Of a stretch of DNA of 64,000 bases, positions 1-9,383 are shown one piece after another; within the stretch, counting starts at the first letter, position 1, and the number at the start of each line of letters is the position of its first letter. The position numbers and the translations under genes are program-made. This stretch comes from Cladosporium sp. IMV 00045. Taxonomy: Eukaryota; Ascomycota; Dothideomycetes; Cladosporiales; Cladosporiaceae. The stretch lies in assembly GCA_001931905.2 (NCBI GenBank), contig MSJI02000920.1, forward strand, positions 1 to 64,000, read 5' to 3'. The notes beneath the pieces were generated by a model. The model saw nothing but the letters and a program-made list of their open reading frames with translations, was not told the DNA's origin and ran no database searches.

Positions 1-241
1 TAATCGGGTTCCCGAGGTTTGCGAGTCGTCTAATCCAGCCTACGAGAGTGTTTTCCTCGGCGATAGATAGTGCTTGCTGTTTTTCGTGAGCCATAGATCG
101 TGATTGTCGTCCTAGGAGTCGTTTTTGAAGCGTAGCTCTCGGGATTTTCGTCGCGTCGCTACACGCCCGAATCGAGCTATATTTGTGGTTTTGATAGTCG
201 CGTATAGCCTTCTCGGTAGCCTCGTTCGTATAGGAAGTCAT
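1..241 (-). CDS. Transposase N-terminus, pogo/Fot1 (CENP-B-like HTH) type, partial
   Basis: An open frame of 80 codons runs without a stop from ATG at 241-239 to the window edge. The translation begins MTSYTNEATEKAIRDYQ, then has a helix-turn-helix of the Psq type (SIRACSDATKIPRATLQKR, about residues 23-41). It continues with the start of the second, CENP-B-like DNA-binding helix bundle (LSIAEENTLVGWIRRLANLG). This is the order found at the N-terminus of fungal Fot1/pogo transposases, followed by the DDE catalytic domain, which would lie outside this window. No frameshift or stop is visible in the part present, so the copy could be intact. Family assignment rests on motif memory, not a search. 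Confidence 0.65.
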   Translation of the reverse strand, partial: MTSYTNEATEKAIRDYQNHKYSSIRACSDATKIPRATLQKRLLGRQSRSMAHEKQQALSIAEENTLVGWIRRLANLGNPI

Positions 242-316
242 TAAAAAGATAGGATAAAAAAGGACACGTGAAAGTTTGGATTATTCACGAGGATGACACG
301 CGTCAAATTCTGGCTT

Positions 317-352
317 GGCTCGCTTCCCCGTCTGGCTCGCTTCCCCGTCGGT
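317..352. repeat. 18-bp direct repeat in the transposon leader
   Basis: The sequence tggctcgcttccccgtc occurs twice head to tail just inside the predicted transposon end. Subterminal direct repeats of this kind can act as transposase-binding sites in DNA transposons; that role is inference here. Confidence 0.6.
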
Positions 353-359
353 GACGTTA

Positions 360-1257
360 CATGTGAGGTCCGATTAGGATACAGGTCTTAGTAAAGGTGA
401 CATGTTATCAAGTCTAACATTCAAACAAAGGCCCTACTCGGATGCTTCTTAATAAGCTCCTTCACTATCATCACAATGGATCAACTCATGTGGATACTAT
501 GGTCTGCTCAAATGCTTTCTTTGCATAGCAGCACTAGATCTGTTTAGTGTGCAATGGTCTTGACAGCATGTGATCAGCCTAAGCTATGAATTGAACAGAC
601 CAGATGCTTCTAGTGATCCCAATAACAGTCTGTCATGCAATGAGGCTGTCTTCTCATTCTACATGATTTGGTAAGTCGATACTATGCCAGTCTGATCAGA
701 GCTGCTATAATGCTGACATCAACTGCTAAAAGCACAGCATGCATTGGATGTAACTGAAGTCAATAGCATGCGCTTGCGTGATATTTAAGCCTGATCAGCG
801 TTCGGTCCAACATACAAGTTGTTGGTAATCCTGCTTGTCTGCCAAAACAAAATCTGAAGCTCTTGAGAAGACTGTACTCAAGCAACTAGAATTGTCAATA
901 TCACTTTCACTAACTTAATTGACGTTAAGTTACAAACGAGTTGCGTTGTTGTGCTTGCCAACAATGATGCGACTTGCTGCTCCAAGCATTGTACGATATT
1001 GAACCACATGAGTGGATCAGACTGAACTGCCAATGTCTCGCGATCATTGCAACATCACCCAGGCAGCTCCAGGTCAGACAGGCATGTCTTTGTGGTGAGG
1101 CAGCTACGTGCGGTATAGAGTGGGAACACAAAGTGAAAGTCTGACACTCTTTAACATCCTCCATTCCACGATCCTCAGGTCTGGTGAAAAGAAAAAATGA
1201 GAAGACCAGAGGGCTCAATCATAGACTCAGGCGAATTGCGTTGGGCGAAAAAAAGAA
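360..1257. other. Intergenic, no gene seen
   Basis: AT-richer, stop-rich sequence between the transposon end and the tRNA. It has no convincing coding frame, tRNA or repeat on either strand. Confidence 0.6.
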
Positions 1258-1370
1258 GCTCGACCCCAGGATCGAACTGAGGACCTTACCCGTTCAAGAC
1301 GGTTGCTTTCAACAGCTTACTTGAGGAGATAGCTGTGAAGGGTACGTGATAGCCACTACACCAGTCGAGC
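1258..1370 (-). tRNA. tRNA-Val(CAC) with a 41-nt intron
   Basis: Read on the minus strand, the acceptor arms GCTCGAC and GTCGAGC pair over 7 bp. The D arm is GTGTAGTGGCTATCAC, the anticodon stem TACCC/GGGTA, and the T arm CTCAG-TTCGATC-CTGGG. The anticodon loop is TTCACA plus C, giving anticodon CAC (Val). An intron of 41 nt (1293-1333) sits at the canonical position one base 3' of the anticodon. Exon 1 is 1334-1370 and exon 2 is 1258-1292. The GTGTAGTGG...TATCACG D arm and AGGTC variable region are typical of eukaryotic tRNA-Val. Confidence 0.88.
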
Positions 1371-1909
1371 TTGACGATTCCATTGAATCATGTGACTGTA
1401 TCCGATCTGGTACAATATATACCCATACAAATTTGGATATAAAGCTTTTGGAGCTGCCCATCCGTAGTGCACCTACGCGATCGCACGCAGGCGATCAATA
1501 CCGAGCTATGTGAAGGACATATTCATCTGTTAGAAAAACGACTTGATCATTGAACTGGCCCAGAAGCTTGGATGTCAACGAAAAGACACCGTTCCTGTTC
1601 ACCTAGATGATAAGCCAATAGAGCGGCCGTGGAAAGCACGTTTCCGGCGCAGGAGCCAATGTGATACTCCAGCTCTTGCACGCACAAATCAACTGTTCAT
1701 GACACAAAAGCCACTGAGGTGACATACTGGAAATGCCTTTGATAGGGCAGTTGAAGCACGTTGGGAGAACCTTTTGATTGCAAATCCATACATGAATAAT
1801 GCTCGCCAATAACCCAACGCCTCGCTTGACTTTCAGGAGCACAGAATCGTAGGCCTCATAGCTCGTCTGCGTTCCATTCGCTCGTGACATACACTCATCA
1901 TCGTCGCAT
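1371..1909. other. Intergenic between tRNA-Val and the PSS 3' end
   Basis: No supported gene. It would include the 3' UTR of the phosphatidylserine synthase gene. Confidence 0.5.
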
Positions 1910-2751
1910 TTAGGGCTTTGGGACATGCAGAGTCTTAGACACCATGCAGCAGCCGTGAGCCAGGAAGAGGAACACCACTGGGTGGAACTCAAGCGGGGTG
2001 CCCTGCATGACAGTGCCGTATGGGATGTTCTCCAAAATCCAGCCCTTTGATAGCCAGAACGCAGTTAAAGCCATGATGCCCAAGCTCGTGGGGATCGGCA
2101 GGCCCTCGAAGTACTTTGCCTTGCCGTTGGCGTCTTTGGGGACGTTGTCGGTGGTGACGTTGAAGCGTGCTAGACGAGCGAGACCGGCGAGGACGAAGCA
2201 TGTGAGGAAGAGCTGGTCCAGGCCAGTACGCAAGCCAGCAGCGAATGCACACATTGAGGGCGCGACGCCGAAAGAGATCTATCGTGTCATGTTAGCATGG
2301 CGTCTTTGTGTTTGTAGGTGTATACTCACAAGATCGGCGAGCGAGTCCAACTCTGCACCCATCAAGCTGCTCTTCTTCCTCCACCTCGCGACCATGCCGT
2401 CGAAGAAATCAAACAGCAAGCCGAATGGCATGAATGCCAGAGCGGTCCACAGGTGACCAGTATCTTGCGGCGATCCGAGGCAGTAGCGCATGGAGAATTG
2501 GATGGACATGACACCGCAGAAGCCGTTCATGAGGGTGATGAAGTCCGCAAGGTGGTAGGCGCGCACCAGACTGAAGTGGCCTGGGTCCTGGGCCTGAAGA
2601 AGGCGGGCTTGTTTGTTCTGAGCTGTCGAGCTGTCAGTACATGATATGGCGTCTTCCCAGAGGCTTCCTGTGTAAGCTACTTACAAGGCGCTTCAGCGAC
2701 CTCCTTCGCAGTCTTTTCTACGCCATTGGGCACGCCAGATCTCTTCGACAT
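1910..2751 (-). CDS. CHO1: Phosphatidylserine synthase (CDP-diacylglycerol-serine O-phosphatidyltransferase)
   Basis: Three exons: 2685-2751, 2330-2622 and 1910-2278, separated by introns of 62 and 51 nt with GTAAGT and GTGAGT donors. The spliced protein is 242 aa. It carries the complete CDP-alcohol phosphatidyltransferase signature D-G-x2-A-R-x8-G-x3-D-x3-D in exon 2 (DGMVAR...GAELDSLAD). Several hydrophobic segments follow ([30 protein letters not shown]). It ends [13 protein letters not shown], the C-terminal pattern usual for this enzyme in fungi. It makes phosphatidylserine from CDP-diacylglycerol and L-serine, in the ER membrane in known fungi. The start MSKRSG was chosen because it opens the exon just before the first intron. 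It is divergent from APC2, with a 432-bp shared upstream region. Confidence 0.92.
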
Positions 2752-3183
2752 CTTGGCGGTGTCTCGAAGGTTGCTCTCTACTCGATGCGCGTGAAGCTGG
2801 ACGGTGTTGGTGGAAAAGCACAGTTGCTCGAGGGATAGAAGAGGGTGGAAGTGTGTAATTAGGTCGAGAGAAGAATCGTGGAGAATGCAGGAGTCTGCGT
2901 TCGTCACCGGATCACTGCTGGCGTTACTTCTGAGCGAGTGCACTCCAGTAGCGGCTGTTTATCACTCGCTCGCAGGTTTCGGCGTCGCTGGCCTCTCTGA
3001 GACACCAACGACGTCATTAGGGTCCACGTGATCTTGCGCCTTCCTCGCTGCGCCACGCCAAAGAAGGCGCGGCTCGCGGAGCCCTGAGTAGATCGCAGCT
3101 TTGACATAAATCACAACAACACACTCTGGCCGGTTCGAAGAGGTTGAGCAAAGAATTGGCTGGATGGACATAGCGCATCCGCG
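2752..3183. promoter_or_regulatory. Shared divergent upstream region of PSS and APC2
   Basis: 432 bp lie between two divergent start codons, so this must hold both promoters. No clear TATA box or repeated operator was recognised. The location is the only evidence. Confidence 0.5.
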
Positions 3184-5853
3184 ATGGCTGCCGTCGACAC
3201 ACACTTGAGATCGGTGTTTCCCTCAAAAGTCTACACTACACCGACTCCCGAGACCAGCCCTAGCATAGGAAGTCTTTCCTCTCCAGGCCAGCCATTCGGA
3301 GGCTTCAATATTCCCGAGAGTGCCGCAAACGAGGCCGTTCGTATAGCAAAGGCCTGGAGCACAGCAACAAGGTATCTGGACTGTGAGCTTCGGAGTGAAG
3401 GGCAGGCTTCTCCTCAAAACCATGATATCGATGCCTTCGACCTTCTCCTGGCGACCAACAATCAAACAGCCACTCTGGCAGATTGGTATCTCAACAGCAT
3501 TTCGTCCTACTTCAGGCAACATGTGCTACCTGACCTTTCTCAATGGCAAGGACCTGTCGCGGTCTCAAGAGCAAACTCACTGATCACGTCAACCGTGCAA
3601 ACTCTTGAAGACGCCCAAGAATTTTTTCTCGAACCTCTGGCACTTCTGTCATCAATTACACAGGGCACTCTGCTTGATTCAAGGGTAGAGGCGTTCAGTG
3701 AGCTTATTCTGAGAAGATGGCATTCCCTGGTGCTTTACTCTTTGCCCCGCCAACGAGTAATGAAAACGCTGGGTAGCGCTCTATACCAGCACATGCGCAC
3801 CGAACTCGGAATCTACAGTAACCCGGAGAAATGCCTCAAAGACGACCGCTGTTACTGTAAGATTGACTTTAGAGGATTTCCCCTCAAATCACTGCAGCGA
3901 GTAGGTCTCGGTGGCGAGCTTGCTCAGCGAGCTTTGGCACTCGGTACGCATAGGCTGCTAGAAGGTCCCGCTGTAGAGAGGCGATGCTTTCAGGTCGACT
4001 GGACCGGACACCAGACTGTCGTTCCACGCTTGAAAGCCTGGGTTGAAGATTGCTTTGCGCCCTGCATTCAAAGTGCAATCAGCACGCTTGTTGGGGCGCC
4101 TTTCGATTTCACCAAGAATGATGTCGAACGAATGGCTTCGAGCACAGTCATGAATCTTGTACGAAAACGAACCGATACACTCTTCGACTATGTCAAAGTC
4201 TGGCCTGAGAGCACTGGAGCATTGCTTGACGTCAAGGAGCATATGTCTACGGGCACCACTCTTGAGAAGGCAGCGTTGTGCACAGCCTTCATTCGTCAAG
4301 TGCAGACACGCATTCTGCATGCTGGTGCCACGACCGTCGAAGTTCTGAGCGTTTATGTTAATGTGATTCACGCATTCAAGCTGCTCGACGCCCGCGGTGT
4401 GCTTCTCGACAAAGTGGCTGCACCTCTTCGCAGTTATCTGAGGTCACGCGATGATACTGTCAGTGTGATAGCCGCGAGCTTCCTTGCTGACATTGACACC
4501 GAGGGCAACATGACGGGAGAGAACGATGACAAAGTCTGCGTGGACATTGCCCGGGCAGCTCAAACGTCATCGCTGGAAGAGTCAAGAGACGACAAAGGCC
4601 TGGACTGGGACGACATGGACTGGGTGCCCGATCCAATCGATGCGGGCTCAAATCACAAGTATAACAAGTCTGAGGATGTCTTGTCATACATTCTGGGCTT
4701 GTTTGACCAAGAAGACTTCATCAAAGAGGTGACAAACGTGTTGGCACAGCATCTCTTGCAAGCCACGGACCCTGAGTTCGCTAAGGAGACGAGACTCGTC
4801 GAGCTGTTCAAGTCTCGTTTCGACCCAAGCAAACTGCAAGCAGCTGAAGTCATGTTGAAGGATATGCGCGACTCTGTCATGCTGGAAAAGCGCATCCTGC
4901 CAGGTCGCAAGCGCAGGGCTTCAACACCTACCCCTCGCGACATCCAGGCTGCCATACCAGAAGAGGGTATCACTCTGCCCATGCTGTACCGGCAATTTGA
5001 ACATCGCATGAAGCATCCACAATTCCTCGCAGTGGTCAAACTCGTCGCCAACCGTCGCAGCGATCTCTATTTCCCCAAGCGTGGCCGACGTCCATCGTTG
5101 CCCGAAGACGACTCATCACAGAAAACCGACGATGGTCGCAACACCAGCTTCCGCATCCTCTCGAGCTTTTTCTGGCCCCAACTACGCTCCAATAAATTCA
5201 AACTCCCCGACAACTTCACCTCAACCCTCAACCACACCAGCGAGATGTTCTCACGCTACAGCGGCCAACGCCGACTCGAATGGCAAGACGCCTTGGGCCG
5301 CATGTCCGTCTCCCTCGAGCTGGAAGACCGCACCATCGACGAGCCGGACATCCCCGCCTGGCGCGCCAGCATCATCCACGCCTTCTCCTCCGCAGAAAAC
5401 CAAGCCGACGCCGAACCGCCCAGCCTCACAGCCGAAGAGCTGCAATCCCTCCTCTCCATGGACGCCGACCTCGTCTCCGACGCCCTGTCCTTCTGGTCCC
5501 ACAAACGCGTCCTCTACCAGCCCTCCCCGGGGCAGTACAGCGTGCTGGAGCGGCTGGATATGGACGTCGAGCCCACCGCGAGCGCCGCGCAGGGCGAAGA
5601 CGAGGCTTTCTCCGCGGTCAAATCGCAGGACGCCGTGCTGCGGGAGAACGCGCCGATGTTTGAGATTTTCATCGCCAACATGCTGCGCAACAGCGGGCCG
5701 AAAGAGGTCGGTGGCATGATGGGTATTGCCAATATGCTGAAGATGGTGCTGCCGACTTTCACGTATGGTGAGGAGGAGGTGGTGTTTTTGTTGGGGGAGA
5801 TGGAGGGGAGGGGCGAGGTTGTCAGGGAGGGGGAGGTGTGGAAGGTGGTTTAG
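3184..5853 (+). CDS. APC2: Anaphase-promoting complex subunit 2 (cullin-like)
   Basis: Single exon, 889 aa. This is the cullin-like scaffold subunit of the anaphase-promoting complex, the ubiquitin ligase that drives mitotic exit. Cullin-homology features are visible in the second half. EVMLKDMRDS (about residue 555) corresponds to the conserved cullin helix. ILSSFFWPQL (about 653) and the segment up to SVSLELEDRTI match the cullin region specific to APC2. The C-terminal winged helix includes GIANMLKMVLPTF and ends near KVV. Between the two cullin elements is a basic insert of about 80 residues (roughly 570-650, RKRRAS...KRGRRPS), discussed under findings. The N-terminal half is helical with no named motif. 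The start ATG is the first in frame. Confidence 0.88.
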   Translation: MAAVDTHLRSVFPSKVYTTPTPETSPSIGSLSSPGQPFGGFNIPESAANEAVRIAKAWSTATRYLDCELRSEGQASPQNHDIDAFDLLLATNNQTATLADWYLNSISSYFRQHVLPDLSQWQGPVAVSRANSLITSTVQTLEDAQEFFLEPLALLSSITQGTLLDSRVEAFSELILRRWHSLVLYSLPRQRVMKTLGSALYQHMRTELGIYSNPEKCLKDDRCYCKIDFRGFPLKSLQRVGLGGELAQRALALGTHRLLEGPAVERRCFQVDWTGHQTVVPRLKAWVEDCFAPCIQSAISTLVGAPFDFTKNDVERMASSTVMNLVRKRTDTLFDYVKVWPESTGALLDVKEHMSTGTTLEKAALCTAFIRQVQTRILHAGATTVEVLSVYVNVIHAFKLLDARGVLLDKVAAPLRSYLRSRDDTVSVIAASFLADIDTEGNMTGENDDKVCVDIARAAQTSSLEESRDDKGLDWDDMDWVPDPIDAGSNHKYNKSEDVLSYILGLFDQEDFIKEVTNVLAQHLLQATDPEFAKETRLVELFKSRFDPSKLQAAEVMLKDMRDSVMLEKRILPGRKRRASTPTPRDIQAAIPEEGITLPMLYRQFEHRMKHPQFLAVVKLVANRRSDLYFPKRGRRPSLPEDDSSQKTDDGRNTSFRILSSFFWPQLRSNKFKLPDNFTSTLNHTSEMFSRYSGQRRLEWQDALGRMSVSLELEDRTIDEPDIPAWRASIIHAFSSAENQADAEPPSLTAEELQSLLSMDADLVSDALSFWSHKRVLYQPSPGQYSVLERLDMDVEPTASAAQGEDEAFSAVKSQDAVLRENAPMFEIFIANMLRNSGPKEVGGMMGIANMLKMVLPTFTYGEEEVVFLLGEMEGRGEVVREGEVWKVV

Positions 5854-6199
5854 GTGGTGATGGCTTTCTCCGTTCGTTATATGTGGCTGGCCTGTATGGC
5901 TTGTATTTGATACCCCCCTATAAGCCGTTCTAGCACTACCTATATGGCTTTTGTGTGCACCAGTTGGAAATAAGCTTAGCTTTTGTTCCCATTATGATTG
6001 CTTTTTTTTTAAAAAAAAAAAAAAAAAAAAAACCACGGATTTCATTGCGTTTCATTCGTACAATCAGCTCTGCAGCCGTATGCTCCACTTGCGGCCGGTT
6101 GTTATCTCAGTCCTCCCCACGCATCCCCCTTCCTTTCCTTTCCTTGCCTGCCGCACTCTCATTCCCCAAAGTCAAGAGAAAAGACACAAAAGATACTTC
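5854..6199. other. Convergent intergenic region of APC2 and PCMT
   Basis: Holds the two 3' ends. It contains a perfect T9-A22 homopolymer junction at 6002-6032, annotated separately. Confidence 0.6.
6002..6032. repeat. T9-A22 homopolymer tract
   Basis: Nine T are followed directly by 22 A. The tract lies between the converging 3' ends of APC2 and PCMT. It could fold as a short hairpin or mark the poly(A) scar of an old retro-inserted fragment; neither is shown. Confidence 0.85.
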
Positions 6200-6988
6200 T
6201 CACGAAGACTCCCCGTCCGGCGCATCCGTCAACGGTACATATCTCACTCCATACTCCTTCTTCTTCGTGACATTCCCCTGCTCGTCCTTGTCGATCACGT
6301 AGATGTTCTGCTCGAAATTCTCCTCAACGGGGATGAACAGCCTAAGAATCGACCAAGTCAGCAGATCCCAAATCTATCAATACCACCGACCTCCAACTCC
6401 CAAAAAGACATTTCAAAAATGAAAAAAAAATAAACCAAGAACAACTCACCTCCCCGGCCTCCCAAGCTGCTCGACGAGTTCCCCGACGAAACCCCTACTC
6501 GCCGCCCCAACATGAATAGCATCCCAAGGCGCGCCCTCCTTCCACCCCATCCTCCCATCCCCCTTAACAAACCTCACCCTCCCCTCCCTCACCATCTCCG
6601 CTCCCTCCTCGGATTTCCTCGCATTCCGCTCCCCCATAGCCCTCAACGCCTCAATATGCTCGACCCCCACGACCTCTCCCCCGGGCTGCACGAGCCGCGC
6701 AAGCACACACGTCAAATACCCGCTGCCACTCCCGATGTCCAGCACCCTCGCGCCGGGGTGCAGGTAGGGGAGTAGCGATTCGGCGGCGTTGGCGTGCATG
6801 TGTGGAGCGGAGATTGTGGCGCCGTGCCCGATGGATTGGGGCGTGTCTTGGTAGGGCGCGGTGGGGGAGAAGTGCGCGCGGTCGGTGGATGTCATGGCGC
6901 TAGCGACGCGTGGGGAGGTTATCAGGTTGTTGGTTGTGAGGGAGGCGATGAGGGTGGCGTTGCTGGTGCCGTGGGAGCGCCAGGCCAT
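6200..6988 (-). CDS. Protein-L-isoaspartate O-methyltransferase
   Basis: Two exons (6450-6988 and 6200-6341) with a 108-nt intron (donor GTGAGT, acceptor TTAG) encode 226 aa. The N-terminus [17 protein letters not shown] is the usual opening of eukaryotic PCMTs. It is followed by the DRAHF element and the substrate-loop region [15 protein letters not shown]. The SAM-binding motif I is [18 protein letters not shown] (about residues 85-102). The second exon supplies GRLFIPV and the C-terminal strand [14 protein letters not shown]. The enzyme methylates isoaspartyl residues in aged proteins so that they can revert to normal aspartate; it is cytosolic in known cases. The frame was confirmed across the splice (AG|G, Arg). 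Confidence 0.92.
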
Positions 6989-8111
6989 GGTTGGGGGTGG
7001 GGGTGGGGTTTGGGTTGTTGAGGATTGGAGGCGAAGAAGGTCGATGGGTCGGTTCGAGAGGTGGAAGTTGAAGGGTGGCGAATTCGATATTCTTGGTCTT
7101 GGGTGGGAATGGCTGGTTGGTTTAGAGGTAGGTAGGTAGCTATAGCTACTTCAGTGGGCAGAAGTCCGAGTAAGTCGATACTGGAATCAGGAAGGGTTGT
7201 ATCTGCGTTATTTTTAATGCTCTCAAAAGCGTCTCACAGCTCGAGCAGAGATACACGAAGATTAACCAGACGATTCTGAAGTGATCGGACGCTTTGAAGG
7301 AGAAGATGAAGTCAATTAAGCTCCAGCTCCAGCTCTGTAGTGCATCCGTCTCTCTGGGATGCTGCTTGCCCATGGTCTGGAGCAAGACGTCACAAGCGCA
7401 TCAAACCTAGAACTCCACATGAAGATCAATGTCGTTTCTGGCAACATGAGTGCATGTGTTTATTTACAAGTACCACGATGATGTACCTGTCTCTACATCG
7501 ACATAGATGGTCATGTTCATCATTGATGACTGCTGCCGAGAGACACGTTTACGCCGAAGCGACATAAACACCACGGCATCTCAAGAAAATCAGCCACATC
7601 GAGAAAAGTAGAAGAAATCCAAGCAATGTTCTGAAGAAAGAAGTTCCATTCATGTCAAATAAAAAAAGGGGTATCTACAGAGTCAACCTTTTTTTTTGTT
7701 TCTCTCTTTCTCTCTCGTAGCGGCAGATCAATGCCCTACATGTAGGCAAGGTATCTGGCCCGCAACCCGAAAATCCCATCGTCACACACCGGAAGAAGAA
7801 AACCCACGAGACTGGAACTGACGTGCGCCCCTGCAGGAGATAGAAGAGAAAATGTGGAAGGCGGTGGAAAAAAAGACCCCCCGCCCTCCTCAAGAAGAAA
7901 GAAAGAAAAAACGAAATCCTGTCGTAAATCAAAAAGGCAAGGGGAAGCGCCCTTGTTCCCATGCAATCCTTGTATTTCCAAACCAAATTGTTTGGGGGTG
8001 GCGGTGTTTCATGCAGTGCGCTAGCAGGCGGCAAGCTGTACATGGCGTACGATATCAATGTGGCGGGCGAAGATGCTCGATCGCAACGTCAAACTGAAGA
8101 TCGTCGACAAT
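6989..8111. other. Intergenic: PCMT upstream and GH17 downstream region
   Basis: No supported gene. The part near 7675-8111 is CT/GA-rich and likely includes the GH17 3' UTR. Confidence 0.5.
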
Positions 8112-9383
8112 CTACGACTCAGAAGGGCAGTCGCCGTAGATGCCCCAGTAGGCCTCAATGCCGAACTTGTCGGCGTCGCTCTGCTTCCAGTAGCCGTTGT
8201 AGGCGGTGAACATGTAGAGGTCGCTGGAGAAGTTGTCCTTGAGGTCCTTGACGGCGGCCTTCTGGTTCTCCTTGGAGGGGACAGCCTTGCCGTTGGTGTT
8301 ACCCTGGGAAGGCCAGCCAGCCTCGGTGATGACGACGCGCTTGCCACCGCAAGCCTCGGAAACGCGCTGGGTCTGCTCGAGAACGAACTTGCCAGACTTC
8401 TCGGCGGTGACGCCACCGTCGAAGAAAGCGTGGCAGTTGACGGCGACGTAGTCACCAACATCGCAGAGACCCGGGTTGTTGATGGCGGCGGTGAAAGTGT
8501 CGACGGTGACGACATCGCCAGAGTAGCCAGATTCGCTGAGGCACTCACGGGCCTTCTCGACAGCAGCCTTGACGTCGCTGACGCTGTACTGGCCGTTGTT
8601 GACACCCTCGTTGCCAACGGAAACAGTCTTGATGTTGCTCCAGTCACCGTTCAAGGCCTTGGACATGGTCTCGACCTCCTGCTCGACGCTGTTGATGTCG
8701 AAGACACCGGCGAAGACCTCCCAGTTCTTCTCCCTGGCGATGGAAACGATGGGTGCGACCTGGTCGCAGTCAACGCCGTACATGCGGATGGAGCCATAGC
8801 CGTCAATGGCGTTCAGGTCCTGGGAGATCTGGTCCTTGGTCTTGCAAGAGTGGTCTGCGTTGTAAGGAGAGTAAGAGAAACCCATGCCAGAGTTGGAGCC
8901 GGAGTCGGAAGAGCTGCCGCTGGAAGAGCTGGAAGAGCTCGAGGAAGAAGAGGGAGCGGCGGACTGCTCAGCCTTGCTGGAGGAGGGAGCAGCGTAGGAA
9001 GAAGGAGCAGGAGCAGAGGAAGGAGCAGGAGAAGAGGCCGGGGCGGATGCCTCGTTCTTGCTGTCGGAAGAAGGCTTGCTGTCATCCTTGTTGCCGAAGC
9101 CGTAGTCGACGTTGTCCCAGTCAACGCCAGAGTAGTCGATCTTGCTGTAGTCGACGGGACCGGAGGCGGCAGCAGCGGGAGCGGTGGTGGGCTCAGCCTT
9201 GCCGGAGACCTTGTTGCCGTTCTGGTCGACGTAGACGACGTCGGGCTTGGCGGTCACGTAGGTGACATCGGTCACGTACTCGACGGCCTGCTTCTTCGCG
9301 TGGCGGTGACGGTGAGCGCCGTGCTGGGGCTGGGCGACGGCGACGGCCGACAGAGCGGCGATGCTGAGAAGACCGGCTTTCAT
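8112..9383 (-). CDS. Secreted GH17 beta-1,3-glucanase/glucanosyltransferase, SCW-like
   Basis: Single exon, 423 aa. The signal peptide is MKAGLLSIAALSAVAVAQ, followed by a basic stretch with a KK site at 30-31 that suits Kex2-type processing. Residues about 101-165 are a Ser/Ala/Pro-rich linker with an uninterrupted Ser run. The glycoside hydrolase family 17 domain fills 168-423. The predicted acid/base is Glu259 in SVGNEGVNNG and the nucleophile Glu354 in VITEAGWPSQG. Family members act in the fungal cell wall on beta-1,3-glucan. An in-frame ATG lies further upstream (9749), but that would bury the signal peptide, so 9383 was preferred. It resembles yeast Scw4/Scw10 and Bgl2-type proteins. 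No GPI-anchor signal is visible at the C-terminus. Confidence 0.93.
   Translation of the reverse strand: MKAGLLSIAALSAVAVAQPQHGAHRHRHAKKQAVEYVTDVTYVTAKPDVVYVDQNGNKVSGKAEPTTAPAAAASGPVDYSKIDYSGVDWDNVDYGFGNKDDSKPSSDSKNEASAPASSPAPSSAPAPSSYAAPSSSKAEQSAAPSSSSSSSSSSSGSSSDSGSNSGMGFSYSPYNADHSCKTKDQISQDLNAIDGYGSIRMYGVDCDQVAPIVSIAREKNWEVFAGVFDINSVEQEVETMSKALNGDWSNIKTVSVGNEGVNNGQYSVSDVKAAVEKARECLSESGYSGDVVTVDTFTAAINNPGLCDVGDYVAVNCHAFFDGGVTAEKSGKFVLEQTQRVSEACGGKRVVITEAGWPSQGNTNGKAVPSKENQKAAVKDLKDNFSSDLYMFTAYNGYWKQSDADKFGIEAYWGIYGDCPSES

Larger units (their letters stand above)
1..357 (-). mobile_element. 5' end of a pogo/Fot1-like DNA transposon, cut by the window edge
   Basis: The left edge holds the start of a transposase on the minus strand (1-241). 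Upstream of its ATG is a short leader with an 18-bp direct repeat (317-352) built on GGGGAAGCGAGCCA when read on the minus strand. The minus-strand sequence ACGTCAC at 351-357 is flanked by TA (358-359). Elements of the Tc1/mariner-pogo superfamily insert at TA, so I place the likely element end at 357. That boundary is inference because the other end lies outside the window. Confidence 0.55.
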
